A stretch of DNA of 64,000 bases. It comes from Actinomycetospora cinnamomea (lineage in GTDB: Bacteria; Actinomycetota; Actinomycetes; Mycobacteriales; Pseudonocardiaceae). Of the stretch, positions 15,238 to 22,131 are shown piece after piece. Each line of letters begins with the position of its first letter. Positions within the stretch are counted from its first letter, which is position 1. The notes beneath the pieces were generated by a model that did not search any database, was not told where the DNA came from, and worked only from the letters and a program-made list of their open reading frames with translations. Both the position numbers and the translations under genes were made by a program. The DNA lies in assembly GCF_003096675.1 (NCBI RefSeq), contig NZ_QEKW01000007.1, forward strand, positions 186,001-250,000, written 5' to 3'.

Positions 15238-15818
15238 CCGCCGCCAGCGGACCGCTGAGAATCGAATTGCTGTGCGACAGGGACGGGGGCGGCGTCGCCG
15301 CCCAGCAGAGCGCTCTGCCGCCCGCGGCGCAGGACGTGCACCGCATGGTGCTTCGCGCGTTCCTGAACAGCGGCGACGCTCCCCATCGTCGTGATCTACC
15401 GGACTCGTGCGGGGTCGAGGTGGACGAGGCGTTGGACCTGCTTGACGAGGTCGACTTGGTACACCTGGACGCGGAGGGGCGAGTGGTCGTGGCCTATCCG
15501 TTCGCCGCCCGGATCACCGGGCAAACCGTGCGCGTCGACGCCGGTCCCGTGCTGCAGGCGATGTGCGCGATCGACGCCCTCGGTATCCCGATGTTGGCAG
15601 GGCGAGACGGGGTCATCGAGTCGGCTGACCCGCTCGATGGGCAGCCGATCCGAGTCGAGTGCACCGGTGGCAGCTGGCGTTGGGCTCCGGCGGAGACGGT
15701 CGTGCTGCTGGCCTCGTCCGCGGAGTGCGGCGTTGCCGCCGAGTGCTTGTGCCCAGAATCACCTTTCGCCGGACTCGGCACGGCGCCGAGGCCCATCTTC
15801 ACGGCCGATCAAACCTGA
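15234..15818 (+). CDS. merB: Alkylmercury lyase MerB, C-terminus frameshifted
   Basis: MerB cleaves the carbon-mercury bond of organomercurials. The catalytic segment MCAIDALG holds the Cys and Asp equivalent to Cys96 and Asp99, and CLCPE near the end holds the third active-site Cys. The open frame stops after 194 residues at 15818, but the conserved C-terminus continues in other frames: ITFRRTRHGAEAHLHGRSNL in frame 2, then ALEIARFSFGLLL in frame 1, ending at 15918. Each step equals one missing base, so the gene has probably suffered two single-base deletions. As written, a shortened protein is made; whether it is active is doubtful. Confidence 0.75.
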   Translation: MTAASGPLRIELLCDRDGGGVAAQQSALPPAAQDVHRMVLRAFLNSGDAPHRRDLPDSCGVEVDEALDLLDEVDLVHLDAEGRVVVAYPFAARITGQTVRVDAGPVLQAMCAIDALGIPMLAGRDGVIESADPLDGQPIRVECTGGSWRWAPAETVVLLASSAECGVAAECLCPESPFAGLGTAPRPIFTADQT

Positions 15819-15918
15819 CGGCGCTGGTGCTGGGCCAAGATCAGCGCTCGAGATCGCTCGCTTCTCTTTTGGCCTGTTACTTGCTCCGGCCGTGGACGCG
15901 AATGGAGACATTGCATGA
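15819..15918 (+). pseudogene. Out-of-frame C-terminal remnant of merB
   Basis: These bases encode the missing MerB C-terminus in two different frames, ending with the TGA at 15916-15918 that overlaps the next start codon (ATGA at 15915). The conserved gene overlap shows that merB originally ended here. Confidence 0.65.
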
Positions 15919-16253
15919 CAATCGAGCTCTTGCACACCGAGGAGTGCGCGAACGCCGCGACATACTTGCCTCGACTGCGGCAGCTCGTCGCCGACGCTGG
16001 GGTGAGCGAGCCGGTACAGGTACGCCTCATTTCGGACCCGACGCAAGCGCAGCGCGAGGAGTTCCTCGGTTCGCCGACGGTCCGAATTGATGGTCGGGAC
16101 GTCGACCCCGGCGCCGTCGAGAGCCGCGACTATGGCCTGAGCTGCCGCCTCTACGCCGGCCCGTCCGGATTGAGCGGTGCGCCACCGGACAGCTCGGTCT
16201 TGGAGATGCTCCGTCGACACGGAACGGAGGAGACTAGCGATGTTGAGGCGTAG
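15915..16253 (+). CDS. Thioredoxin-fold protein of mercury operons
   Basis: A 112-residue protein starting MTIELLHTEECANAATYLPRL, with later FLGSPTVRIDGRDVDPGA and YGLSCRLY. This is the small thioredoxin-like family that often follows merB in actinobacteria. Only one Cys (Cys11) remains in the usual N-terminal active-site region, with a second in GLSCRLY. It may pass or bind the mercury released by MerB. The overlap with the ancestral merB stop and with the next small gene indicates translational coupling. Confidence 0.75.
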   Translation: MTIELLHTEECANAATYLPRLRQLVADAGVSEPVQVRLISDPTQAQREEFLGSPTVRIDGRDVDPGAVESRDYGLSCRLYAGPSGLSGAPPDSSVLEMLRRHGTEETSDVEA

Positions 16254-16422
16254 GCCACGACGAGTGGCCGCCGCCGAGGGCTTGGTCTTGGCCGCGTTGA
16301 GCGGCTATGGGGGACTAGCGCTATGGGCCCGTGTCGCAGAGATTGTACGTGTGCTGGCTACTTGGTCACCGCCGCCCACCAAGACGGCTGCGACACGAGG
16401 CAGAAGGGACGGCCAGCGGTGA
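16240..16422 (+). CDS. Small single-helix protein of the mer operon, hypothetical
   Basis: A 60-residue basic protein with one hydrophobic stretch (EGLVLAALSGYGGLALWARV). Its ATG lies inside the end of the thioredoxin-like gene, and its TGA overlaps the ATG of the next gene (TGATG). This double coupling argues that it is translated. It could be a small membrane anchor or transport accessory; no family is recognised. Confidence 0.5.
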   Translation: MLRRRPRRVAAAEGLVLAALSGYGGLALWARVAEIVRVLATWSPPPTKTAATRGRRDGQR

Positions 16423-17084
16423 TGCCAATTCACTACCCGAAGCTACGACAGTTGCTTGACCAAGGCGTGCAGCTTGTCGAAGTGCTCCCGGCGGAGGAGT
16501 ACGCGGAGATGCACCTGCCTGGTGCGGTCAACATTCCACTAAAGCACCTCGATGAGGCCACGACCGCTGGCCTGGACCGTGATCAACCTGTTGTCGTTTA
16601 TTGCTGGGACGGTCTTTGAGACATGAGCCCACGAGCCGCGTGCCGGCTCCAGACACTCGGGTTCACACAGGTCTATGATTACATGCCTGGCAAGGTTGAC
16701 TGGCTGGCGCGGAACCTTCCCGTTGAAGGTGCCGGGACCAACGCTCCGACCATTGGCCGATTCCTTCTTGACGATGTGGTCGCAGCCGCACCCGAAGAGG
16801 CCATCGCCACTGTACGCGCCCGGGTCGCAGCGTCTCCGCACTCCATCGCGCTAATCACCGAGTCCGGTGTCCTAATTGGCCGGCTCCGAGCCAGTCATCT
16901 GGAAGACACTAGCGACACTTCCACCGCAGCCGCCGTGATGGAGCCCGGCCCCTCAACGCTGCGACCACACGAGCTCGCGGAGTCTGTCCATGCCCGTCTG
17001 ACCGAAAAGGGCTTGCATTACGCCATCGTCACCGACCCCGACGGACGCCTCCTCGGCGTCGTCCGACCTCAAGATCTAGCCTAA
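16422..17084 (+). CDS. Rhodanese-CBS protein split by an in-frame UGA
   Basis: One continuous frame of 220 codons encodes a rhodanese domain (about 1-100) and a CBS pair (about 110-220), broken only by TGA at 16617-16619. The homologous active-site loop normally reads VVYCWDGLCDMSPRAA; here the second Cys codon (TGC) has become TGA. Either this is a nonsense mutation, giving a 65-residue fragment and possibly a restart at ATG 16623, or UGA is read as selenocysteine in a redox loop. A 6-bp hairpin lies 14 nt after the UGA. Decay of the neighbouring merB favours mutation; the exact Cys-to-UGA change keeps the second option open. Confidence 0.7.
16633..16649 (+). other. Hairpin downstream of the in-frame UGA (possible bacterial SECIS)
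   Basis: GAGCCG and CGGCTC form a perfect 6-bp stem with the loop CGTGC, starting 14 nt after the UGA, with a G as the second loop base. Distance, stem length and loop size fall within general bacterial SECIS rules. In DNA this GC-rich such hairpins also occur by chance. Confidence 0.25.
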
Positions 17085-17440
17085 GGCTCACTACCTCCTG
17101 AGATGCGGTGGTGTCGTTTGGCGGGCACTCCAGATCGAGGGTCCCTCACCTCCCGTGGGCCGTGGCCTGCTCCTCCTCGGTCATGTTCGGCACGGTGTCC
17201 GAGTTGGTCGACGTCGTCCAGACATGACGGCCGGTGTGTGGTCTCCCCGTCGGCCAGGTCCTCCCGAAGCGCGGCAGGGCCAGGGGGCCAGGTGGAGCAC
17301 CCGACGCGCTGAACGACCTGGCCCCCTGGCCCTGGGGTGCTACGCCCTCGCGGTGGCCGGCGGGGAGACCTGCCCCCTCCCCGGAGGTCGCCTGGGGGTG
17401 CGGGGGGCGGCGAGCGCTCCCGCTCGTGTCGGAGCTGGTG
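17085..17440. other. Gene-free region with nested inverted repeats
   Basis: Between the rhodanese-CBS gene and the metallothionein-like gene no coding sequence is supported. The region is dominated by the nested palindrome at 17241-17371. It may terminate the mer operon or be a small mobile or regulatory unit. Confidence 0.55.
17241..17371. repeat. 131-bp nested inverted repeat
   Basis: The outer arms GGTCTCCCCG (17241-17250) and CGGGGAGACC (17362-17371) are perfectly complementary and are followed inward by GGCC on each side. The inner arms CAGGGCCAGGGGGCCAGGT (17276-17294) and its exact reverse complement (17317-17335) form a 19-bp stem with a 22-nt loop. There is no T-tract. It could be a strong bidirectional terminator, a structured RNA, or the remains of a MITE-like element. 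Confidence 0.8.
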
Positions 17441-17593
17441 TCACGCGCCGGTGACCAGTTCCATCACATGGCCCCGGCAGCAGGTGGGGTTCTGGTCGCC
17501 CGAGCAGTCGGCGGGTGCGCCCTTGGTGACGGTGACCTCGCAGCCACAGGACGGCTCGGGGCAGCGGTAGACCTGACCCTCGCGAAACGCCAT
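17441..17593 (-). CDS. Cys-rich metallothionein-like protein
   Basis: A 50-residue protein MAFREGQVYRCPEPSCGC... with later DCSGDQNPTCCRGH. It has six cysteines plus a His, suited to binding soft metal ions. GAGGAG lies upstream of the ATG at 17593; the longer open frame would cross the MerR operator and is rejected. It is divergent from a MerR-family gene and shares its operator region, so metal-induced expression is likely. Similar short proteins are known beside mercury and other metal genes in actinobacteria. Confidence 0.8.
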   Translation of the reverse strand: MAFREGQVYRCPEPSCGCEVTVTKGAPADCSGDQNPTCCRGHVMELVTGA

Positions 17594-17640
17594 CACGATC
17601 TCCTCTCGGGATTCCGGTCCGGAACTGGTGACGACGCTAT

Positions 17641-17663
17641 GACCCGACCCCAGGGTGAAGGTC
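17641..17663. promoter_or_regulatory. MerR-type operator between the metallothionein-like and second merR genes
   Basis: GACCCGACCCCAGGGTGAAGGTC forms an imperfect dyad (GACC...ACCCC/GGGT...GGTC). Read on the minus strand, a TCGACC-like -35 and a CATAGC-like -10 flank it with a long spacer, as MerR-family activators require. It is placed to drive the metallothionein-like gene and to autoregulate the MerR gene. Confidence 0.5.
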
Positions 17664-17714
17664 GAATCGCGTCGCGAGGAACCCCGTGTCGTCGGCGGCT
17701 GGGACGATGTAGTC

Positions 17715-18128
17715 ATGCACAAGAGCGGACTGTCGATCGGGGAAGCTGCCGAGGCGGCTGGGGTGACGCGGAAGGCCATCCGGGTCTACGAGAGCAAGGG
17801 GCTGCTGGAGGAGCCCGCCCGGACAGCGAGTGGCTACCGGATGTTCGACGCTGGTGACGTGCAGGTGTTGACCTTCATCCGGCGCGCTCGGACGATGGGT
17901 CTGCACCTGGAGGACATCGCCGAACTGCTGGCGGTGAGCCGCGAGGGCCAGGCTCCGTGTGACCGGCTTGCCCCGCGGCTCGACCAGCGGATCGCTGAGG
18001 TGGACGAGGCCATCTTTGAGCTGGAGGGCCTTCGTCGGAGTCTCGGCGCGGCGCGCGAGCGGTTGAGAGTTGGCGTTGACGACGGTACCGACGCGTCGAT
18101 ATGTCCGGTCGTCGAGCAGGTTGGCTGA
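17715..18128 (+). CDS. MerR-family heavy-metal regulator
   Basis: A 137-residue regulator with the MerR helix-turn-helix GLSIGEAAEAAGVTRKAIRVYESKGLLEEP and a dimerisation helix. Cysteines in APCDRLAPRL and ICPVV could form a metal site, but the spacing differs from the mercury MerR upstream, so the metal may be Cu, Zn, Cd or Hg. ATG 17715 gives the standard N-terminus; the frame is open 20 codons further upstream over the operator. It is divergent from the metallothionein-like gene. Confidence 0.82.
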   Translation: MHKSGLSIGEAAEAAGVTRKAIRVYESKGLLEEPARTASGYRMFDAGDVQVLTFIRRARTMGLHLEDIAELLAVSREGQAPCDRLAPRLDQRIAEVDEAIFELEGLRRSLGAARERLRVGVDDGTDASICPVVEQVG

Positions 18129-18307
18129 GCAGTTCGCGCACGCGGTGAAGACCTGGCGCCTTCGCTTGGTCCGCGGGTGGCCGGGCGTGCCCGCGCCGGC
18201 CGCCGGGCCGGAGGTAGAGGCGTGCCGGCTGCGGAGCCGCCCGGTTGTCAACGGCCAGTTCGTGGTCCCCGCTGGTGGCCAGGAAAAAGTCCCCGGTCCG
18301 GGGTTGT

Positions 18308-19087
18308 TCAGCTGCTGGTCACGGGGGTTGCTCCCTTCGCTCGGGCTTGGCGCATGCGGTAGGACTCGCCGTCGGTGACCACGACGTGGGCGTGGTGCAG
18401 GAGCCGGTCGAGCAGGCTGACCGCGGTGGTGTGTTCGGGCAGGAAGCGGCCCCATTGGTCGAAGGGCCAGTGGGAGCTGATCGCCAGGCTGCGCCGTTCG
18501 TAGGCGGCGGCGACGAGGCGGAACAGCAGCTGGGCGGCGGTGTCGTCCAGCGGCGCGAACCCGATCTCGTCGATGATGATCAGGTCGTGGCGCAGGGTGT
18601 GGTCGATCAGGCGGCCGACGGAGTTGTCGGCCAGCCCGCGGTAGAGGGATTCGACGAGTTCGGCGGCGGTGAAGTAGCGGACCCGGTGGCCGTGCTCGAC
18701 CGCGGCGTGTCCGAGGGCGACGAGCAGGTGGGACTTGCCGGTGCCGGCGGGGCCGACCAGGGCGAGGTTCTCGCTGCCGCGGGTCCATTCCAGCGAGGCG
18801 AGGTAGTCGAAGGTGGCTCGCGGGATGCTGGAGGCGGCGACGTCGAACTCCTCGAGGGTCTTGGCGACGGGGAACCCGGCGGCCTTGCGCCGGTGGGCGG
18901 TGTTGGAGGCCTCGCGGGCGGCGATCTCGGCCTCGATCAACGTGCGCAGCAGTTCCTCGGGGCGCCAGCGTTGGGTGCGGGCGGTGACGAGCAGTTCGGG
19001 GGCCAGGCGGCGCATCGCGGCGAGCTTGAGCCGCTTGAGGCCCGCTTCGAGGTCGGCGTCCAGCGCCGGTGGCGTGGTGGCGGTCAT
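18308..19087 (-). CDS. istB: IS21 helper ATPase IstB
   Basis: A 259-residue AAA+ ATPase that assists IS21 transposase in target choice. The Walker A motif reads GPAGTGKSH and Walker B LIIIDEIG, preceded by the IstB N-terminal helical region (LKRLKLAAMRRLAPELL). The ATG at 19087 originally overlapped the istA stop (ATGA); the overlap can be reconstructed by removing the IS630 insertion. Without its istA partner immediately upstream, coupled translation is now lost. Confidence 0.92.
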   Translation of the reverse strand: MTATTPPALDADLEAGLKRLKLAAMRRLAPELLVTARTQRWRPEELLRTLIEAEIAAREASNTAHRRKAAGFPVAKTLEEFDVAASSIPRATFDYLASLEWTRGSENLALVGPAGTGKSHLLVALGHAAVEHGHRVRYFTAAELVESLYRGLADNSVGRLIDHTLRHDLIIIDEIGFAPLDDTAAQLLFRLVAAAYERRSLAISSHWPFDQWGRFLPEHTTAVSLLDRLLHHAHVVVTDGESYRMRQARAKGATPVTSS

Positions 19088-19151
19088 GACGCGTCCCCCG
19101 CGGCCTCGACCGTGGCGCCGGGAGCTGGTCGGTCGATGGCGTAGTCGGCTA

Positions 19152-20412
19152 GTGCGTTGACCACGAACGTTCACCGGGTCATGCGGCTCGGCGTCGGCCC
19201 CAGCGGTGTTGGCGTTCGCTGCGGATGCGGGCGCGTTCGCGGCGTTGGGCGGCCAGGACGTCGGGGTGGCGGGCGTTGGCGTTGCGCCAGCGCAGGTAGG
19301 CCTGCAGCCGTCGGGCGAGCACGGTGTGGTTGGGGTGGTTCGAGGCACCCATGGTGAAGGTGCGCAGCGGCCCGAACTGGGCCTCGATGGGGTTGGCCCA
19401 GGACGCGTAGGTCGGGGTGAAGCAGAGCTCGACCTTGTTCTTCCCGGCCCAGGCTCGGACCGCCGGGGTCTTGTTCGCCGACAGGTTGTCCATGATCACG
19501 TAGATCGGGGCGCCGTCGGGGCGGGCGGCCCGAATCGAGCGCAGCGCGGCCAGGGTGTGCTCGCCGCCCTTGCGGCGGCGGGCCACGCCCCATAGCTGGT
19601 CGTCGCCGAGGCTGTAGCAGCCGTGGAAGTAGCGGATGCCGTGGGTGCGTCGGTAGGTCGCCGGCAGCCGTGCCGGGTGAGACTCGCGGGCCCAGGTTGT
19701 GCCGTGGCCGGGGCGGATCGACAGCGGCCCGAACTGGTCGAAGGCGAAGCACCGGTTCGGGTAGTGGCTGGTGACGTGCTCGATGCGGTCGAGCTTGGCG
19801 TCTTTGTCGGGGTCGTTGGACTCTTTCCAGGTCCGGGTGCGCTGGAACGACACCGCGTGCTCACGCAGGACCTGCCGGAGCCGCTCGCGGCTGATCACGA
19901 TGCGGTGCTGGTGGCAGCGGGCCAGGTGCGCGGCAAGCATGCGCACGCTCCAGTGCGTGAACGGCAGGTCGTGCACCGCGGGGCGGTCGGTGGCCGTCGC
20001 GACGATGAACGCGATGTCCTCATCGGTGATCAGGCGGGGACGGCCTCCCGCCCACTGAGGGTCCAGCGCGGCCAGCCCCCGCTCGTTGAACGCGTGGACC
20101 ACATCGCGCACGGTGTCTTCGTCGGCGGCCACGAGCCGTGCGATCGCCGGCACCGGCGTCCCCGACGCCGAGGCCATGATCATGGTGGCCCGGCGGACCC
20201 GGATCGAGCTGCCCTTCCCGCGGCGCACGATCTGGGCCAGCCGCTGGCCCTCCTGATCGGTGAGTCGTCGTGCTCGTACTGGTTCCGCCATCGCGCCCCC
20301 ACTCCCGGTCCCGTCCTGCGGTCGACACCGGGAATGAGATCTTGCTCCAGCGCAAAGCGTTGAACCTACGACGGCGTGTCGCGAAACCGGTCAACGTTCA
20401 TGGTCAACGCAC
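19152..20412 (-). mobile_element. IS630-family insertion sequence inside istA
   Basis: The ends GTGCGTTGACCACGAACGTT and, inverted, GTGCGTTGACCATGAACGTT form near-perfect terminal repeats. TA dinucleotides at 19150-19151 and 20413-20414 are the duplicated target, as expected for IS630/Tc1-type transposition. The element is 1261 bp with one transposase gene. It splits the last codons of istA from istB. Confidence 0.92.
19179..20291 (-). CDS. IS630-family transposase
   Basis: A 370-residue single-frame transposase. The N-terminal helix-turn-helix DNA-binding region is followed by the DDE domain: FAFDQFGPL (Asp185), YVIMDNLSAN (second Asp) and WANPIEAQFG (Glu). The catalytic triad and length are intact, so it may be active. 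Many IS630 relatives need a frameshift to make transposase; this one does not. Confidence 0.93.
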   Translation of the reverse strand: MAEPVRARRLTDQEGQRLAQIVRRGKGSSIRVRRATMIMASASGTPVPAIARLVAADEDTVRDVVHAFNERGLAALDPQWAGGRPRLITDEDIAFIVATATDRPAVHDLPFTHWSVRMLAAHLARCHQHRIVISRERLRQVLREHAVSFQRTRTWKESNDPDKDAKLDRIEHVTSHYPNRCFAFDQFGPLSIRPGHGTTWARESHPARLPATYRRTHGIRYFHGCYSLGDDQLWGVARRRKGGEHTLAALRSIRAARPDGAPIYVIMDNLSANKTPAVRAWAGKNKVELCFTPTYASWANPIEAQFGPLRTFTMGASNHPNHTVLARRLQAYLRWRNANARHPDVLAAQRRERARIRSERQHRWGRRRAA

Positions 20413-21876
20413 TAGCGAGCGGGTCGGGACCGCGGGCAGCTCGACGATCAGTGCGTCCCCGGCGGGTCGGGGACGGGGGGCGGCGGTGCCGGCGGCGAGG
20501 ATGGAGCGGACGTCGTCGGCGCGCCAGCGACCGAACGCGGTCGCCCGGGCCAACGCCTCGAGCAGCGCCTGTTCACCGTGGGCGTCGCGCAGCGCGAGCA
20601 ACTCGGCGAGCTCGGCGCCCAGGCGGGTCGATCCGGCCGCGGCGGCGCCGGCCAGGAACTCTTCGGCGACCCGGCCCAACGCGCAGAACGCCTTCTCGTT
20701 CGCGGTCTTCGGGCGGATCGCCCGCGCCGGGGTCGCCGGGCGCGGCCCGCCATAGTGGGTGTCGTGCACCGAGGCCTCGCCCGGCCCGACGAGACGGTGC
20801 TCGGCCAGCACCGTGACCGCTCCGTGGGTGCCCGACAGGATGGTGAGCTGGTCGCCGTGGACGCGGACCTCGACCTGGGTGCCGATCGCGGTGGTCGGCA
20901 CCGAGTAGCGCGCCGAGCCGTAGCGGACACAGGACAGACGGTCGACCTTGCGAGTGACGGCCGGCCCGCCGACGCGGGGGCGCAACGCCGGCAGCCCGCC
21001 GAGCAGCGCCGCCTCGTGCTCGGCCAGCCGTTGCGCCGGGACCGCGGCGATCTCGGAGTGCTCCGTGGCGTTGACCTCGGTGCACCACGCCGCGGCGGCT
21101 GCGTTCGCTGCGGCCAGGTCCACTGGCCGTTCCCCCTGGTTGAGGCCGCAGCCGATGATCAGGTCGGTCTTGGCGTAGCCGACGAGGTTCTCCACGATGC
21201 CTTTGGACTGCGGGTCCGCGCCGTGGCAGAAGTCGGGCCGGAACCGGTAGTGCGAGGCGAACCGGACATAGTCCGGGGTCGGGACGACCCGGTCGGCGAC
21301 CACGTCGGCCTTGAGGCAGGCCATCCGGTCGGCGAGGACGACCTTGGGGACCCCGCCGAGGGTCTCGAAGCACTCGGCGAGCAGCGAGAGCGTGGTCGCG
21401 GCACGCTCGTCGACGGCGAAGCGCACGAACCGCACTCGTGACCAGGCCAGCACCGCGCAGAACACGTGCAGCCCGGCCAGCACGCCCCAGTCGATGACCA
21501 GGTGCTCACCCGGGGTCCACACCGCTGGGCGCCGGCCGCGGTGATGGGTCCGGCGCCAGTCGGCCTTCGCTTCGGCGACCAGGCGCCGGAAGTTGCGCGC
21601 CGAGCCCTCATAGCCGGCAGCGCGCATCTCAGGCAGCAGCCGCTTCGCCGAGATCCGGCCCTGGGTCTTGGCGATCTTCGCGGCCACGAGCTCGGCGACC
21701 GGCTCGTAGTTGCGCTCCCGCGCCTTGCGCTCGGGTCCGGCGCCGCCGGCCTCGTGGCGCTCGATCACCCGACGCACCGTCTTCGGCGTCGTTGCGCACA
21801 TCGCGGCCGCGCCGCGATAACTGCCGACCTCGCGATAGGCCGAAATGATGTCCATACGTTCCCTCGCAGACTTCAA
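20404..21876 (-). CDS. istA: IS21 transposase IstA, C-terminus altered by IS630
   Basis: A 490-residue DDE transposase with an N-terminal helix-turn-helix (SYRGAAAMCATTPKTVRRVI), the integrase core (VIDWGVL, VLADRMAC, GIVENLVGYAK for D, D, E) and a C-terminal beta region. The IS630 insertion replaces the native tail: after TRSL the frame now reads Val-Arg-stop inside the IS630 end. Joining across the insertion restores about 22 further residues ending at the istB start. The loss lies outside the catalytic core. Confidence 0.9.
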   Translation of the reverse strand: MKSARERMDIISAYREVGSYRGAAAMCATTPKTVRRVIERHEAGGAGPERKARERNYEPVAELVAAKIAKTQGRISAKRLLPEMRAAGYEGSARNFRRLVAEAKADWRRTHHRGRRPAVWTPGEHLVIDWGVLAGLHVFCAVLAWSRVRFVRFAVDERAATTLSLLAECFETLGGVPKVVLADRMACLKADVVADRVVPTPDYVRFASHYRFRPDFCHGADPQSKGIVENLVGYAKTDLIIGCGLNQGERPVDLAAANAAAAAWCTEVNATEHSEIAAVPAQRLAEHEAALLGGLPALRPRVGGPAVTRKVDRLSCVRYGSARYSVPTTAIGTQVEVRVHGDQLTILSGTHGAVTVLAEHRLVGPGEASVHDTHYGGPRPATPARAIRPKTANEKAFCALGRVAEEFLAGAAAAGSTRLGAELAELLALRDAHGEQALLEALARATAFGRWRADDVRSILAAGTAAPRPRPAGDALIVELPAVPTRSLVR

Positions 21877-21979
21877 TGGCAGACCCCTGGGCGGTGCGGT
21901 GAGCTGGGTGGCACCGCCACCGTCACCGCCCAGGGCCCGACCGTCGGGACGACACGACGAGGGACCGGGGACTCCTACC

Positions 21980-22043
21980 TGGCCACCAGCGGGGACCTCA
22001 CTTGGCCACCCGCGGGGACCTCCACTTGGCCACCAGCGGGGAC
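21980..22043. repeat. IS21 sub-terminal transposase-binding repeats
   Basis: Three direct copies of TGGCCACCAGCGGGGAC (21980, 22003 with one change, 22027) lie inside the right end, with an inverted copy at 18264-18281 inside the left end. These multiple terminal repeats are a hallmark of IS21 elements. Confidence 0.8.
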
Positions 22044-22131
22044 TTTTTCATGGCCACGGACACCGGTCCGGCCCGTCAGGGCCGGCTTGAAGACGTACAG
22101 AAAGTTCTCACCGGCAGCCGCGACAGGTGCT

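Larger units (their letters stand above)
18246..22062 (-). mobile_element. IS21-family insertion sequence (interrupted by IS630)
   Basis: The ends are inverted: TGTCAACGGCCA on the left and, on the other strand, TGTCCGTGGCCA on the right. They are flanked by the 5-bp direct repeat CCGGT (18241-18245 and 22063-22067), a target duplication. Sub-terminal copies of GTCCCCGCTGGTGGCCA (one left, three right) are the multiple transposase-binding repeats typical of IS21. It carries istA and istB on the minus strand, separated by an IS630 insertion. Confidence 0.9.

Noticed and set aside
17103-17454. Several short open frames in the mer-metallothionein gap
   Set aside because: No ribosome-binding sites, no family signatures, and they cross the nested inverted repeats.
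18245-19144. 299-codon plus-strand frame opposite istB
   Set aside because: Gly/Val/Asp-rich antisense shadow; IstB on the other strand has Walker A and B motifs.
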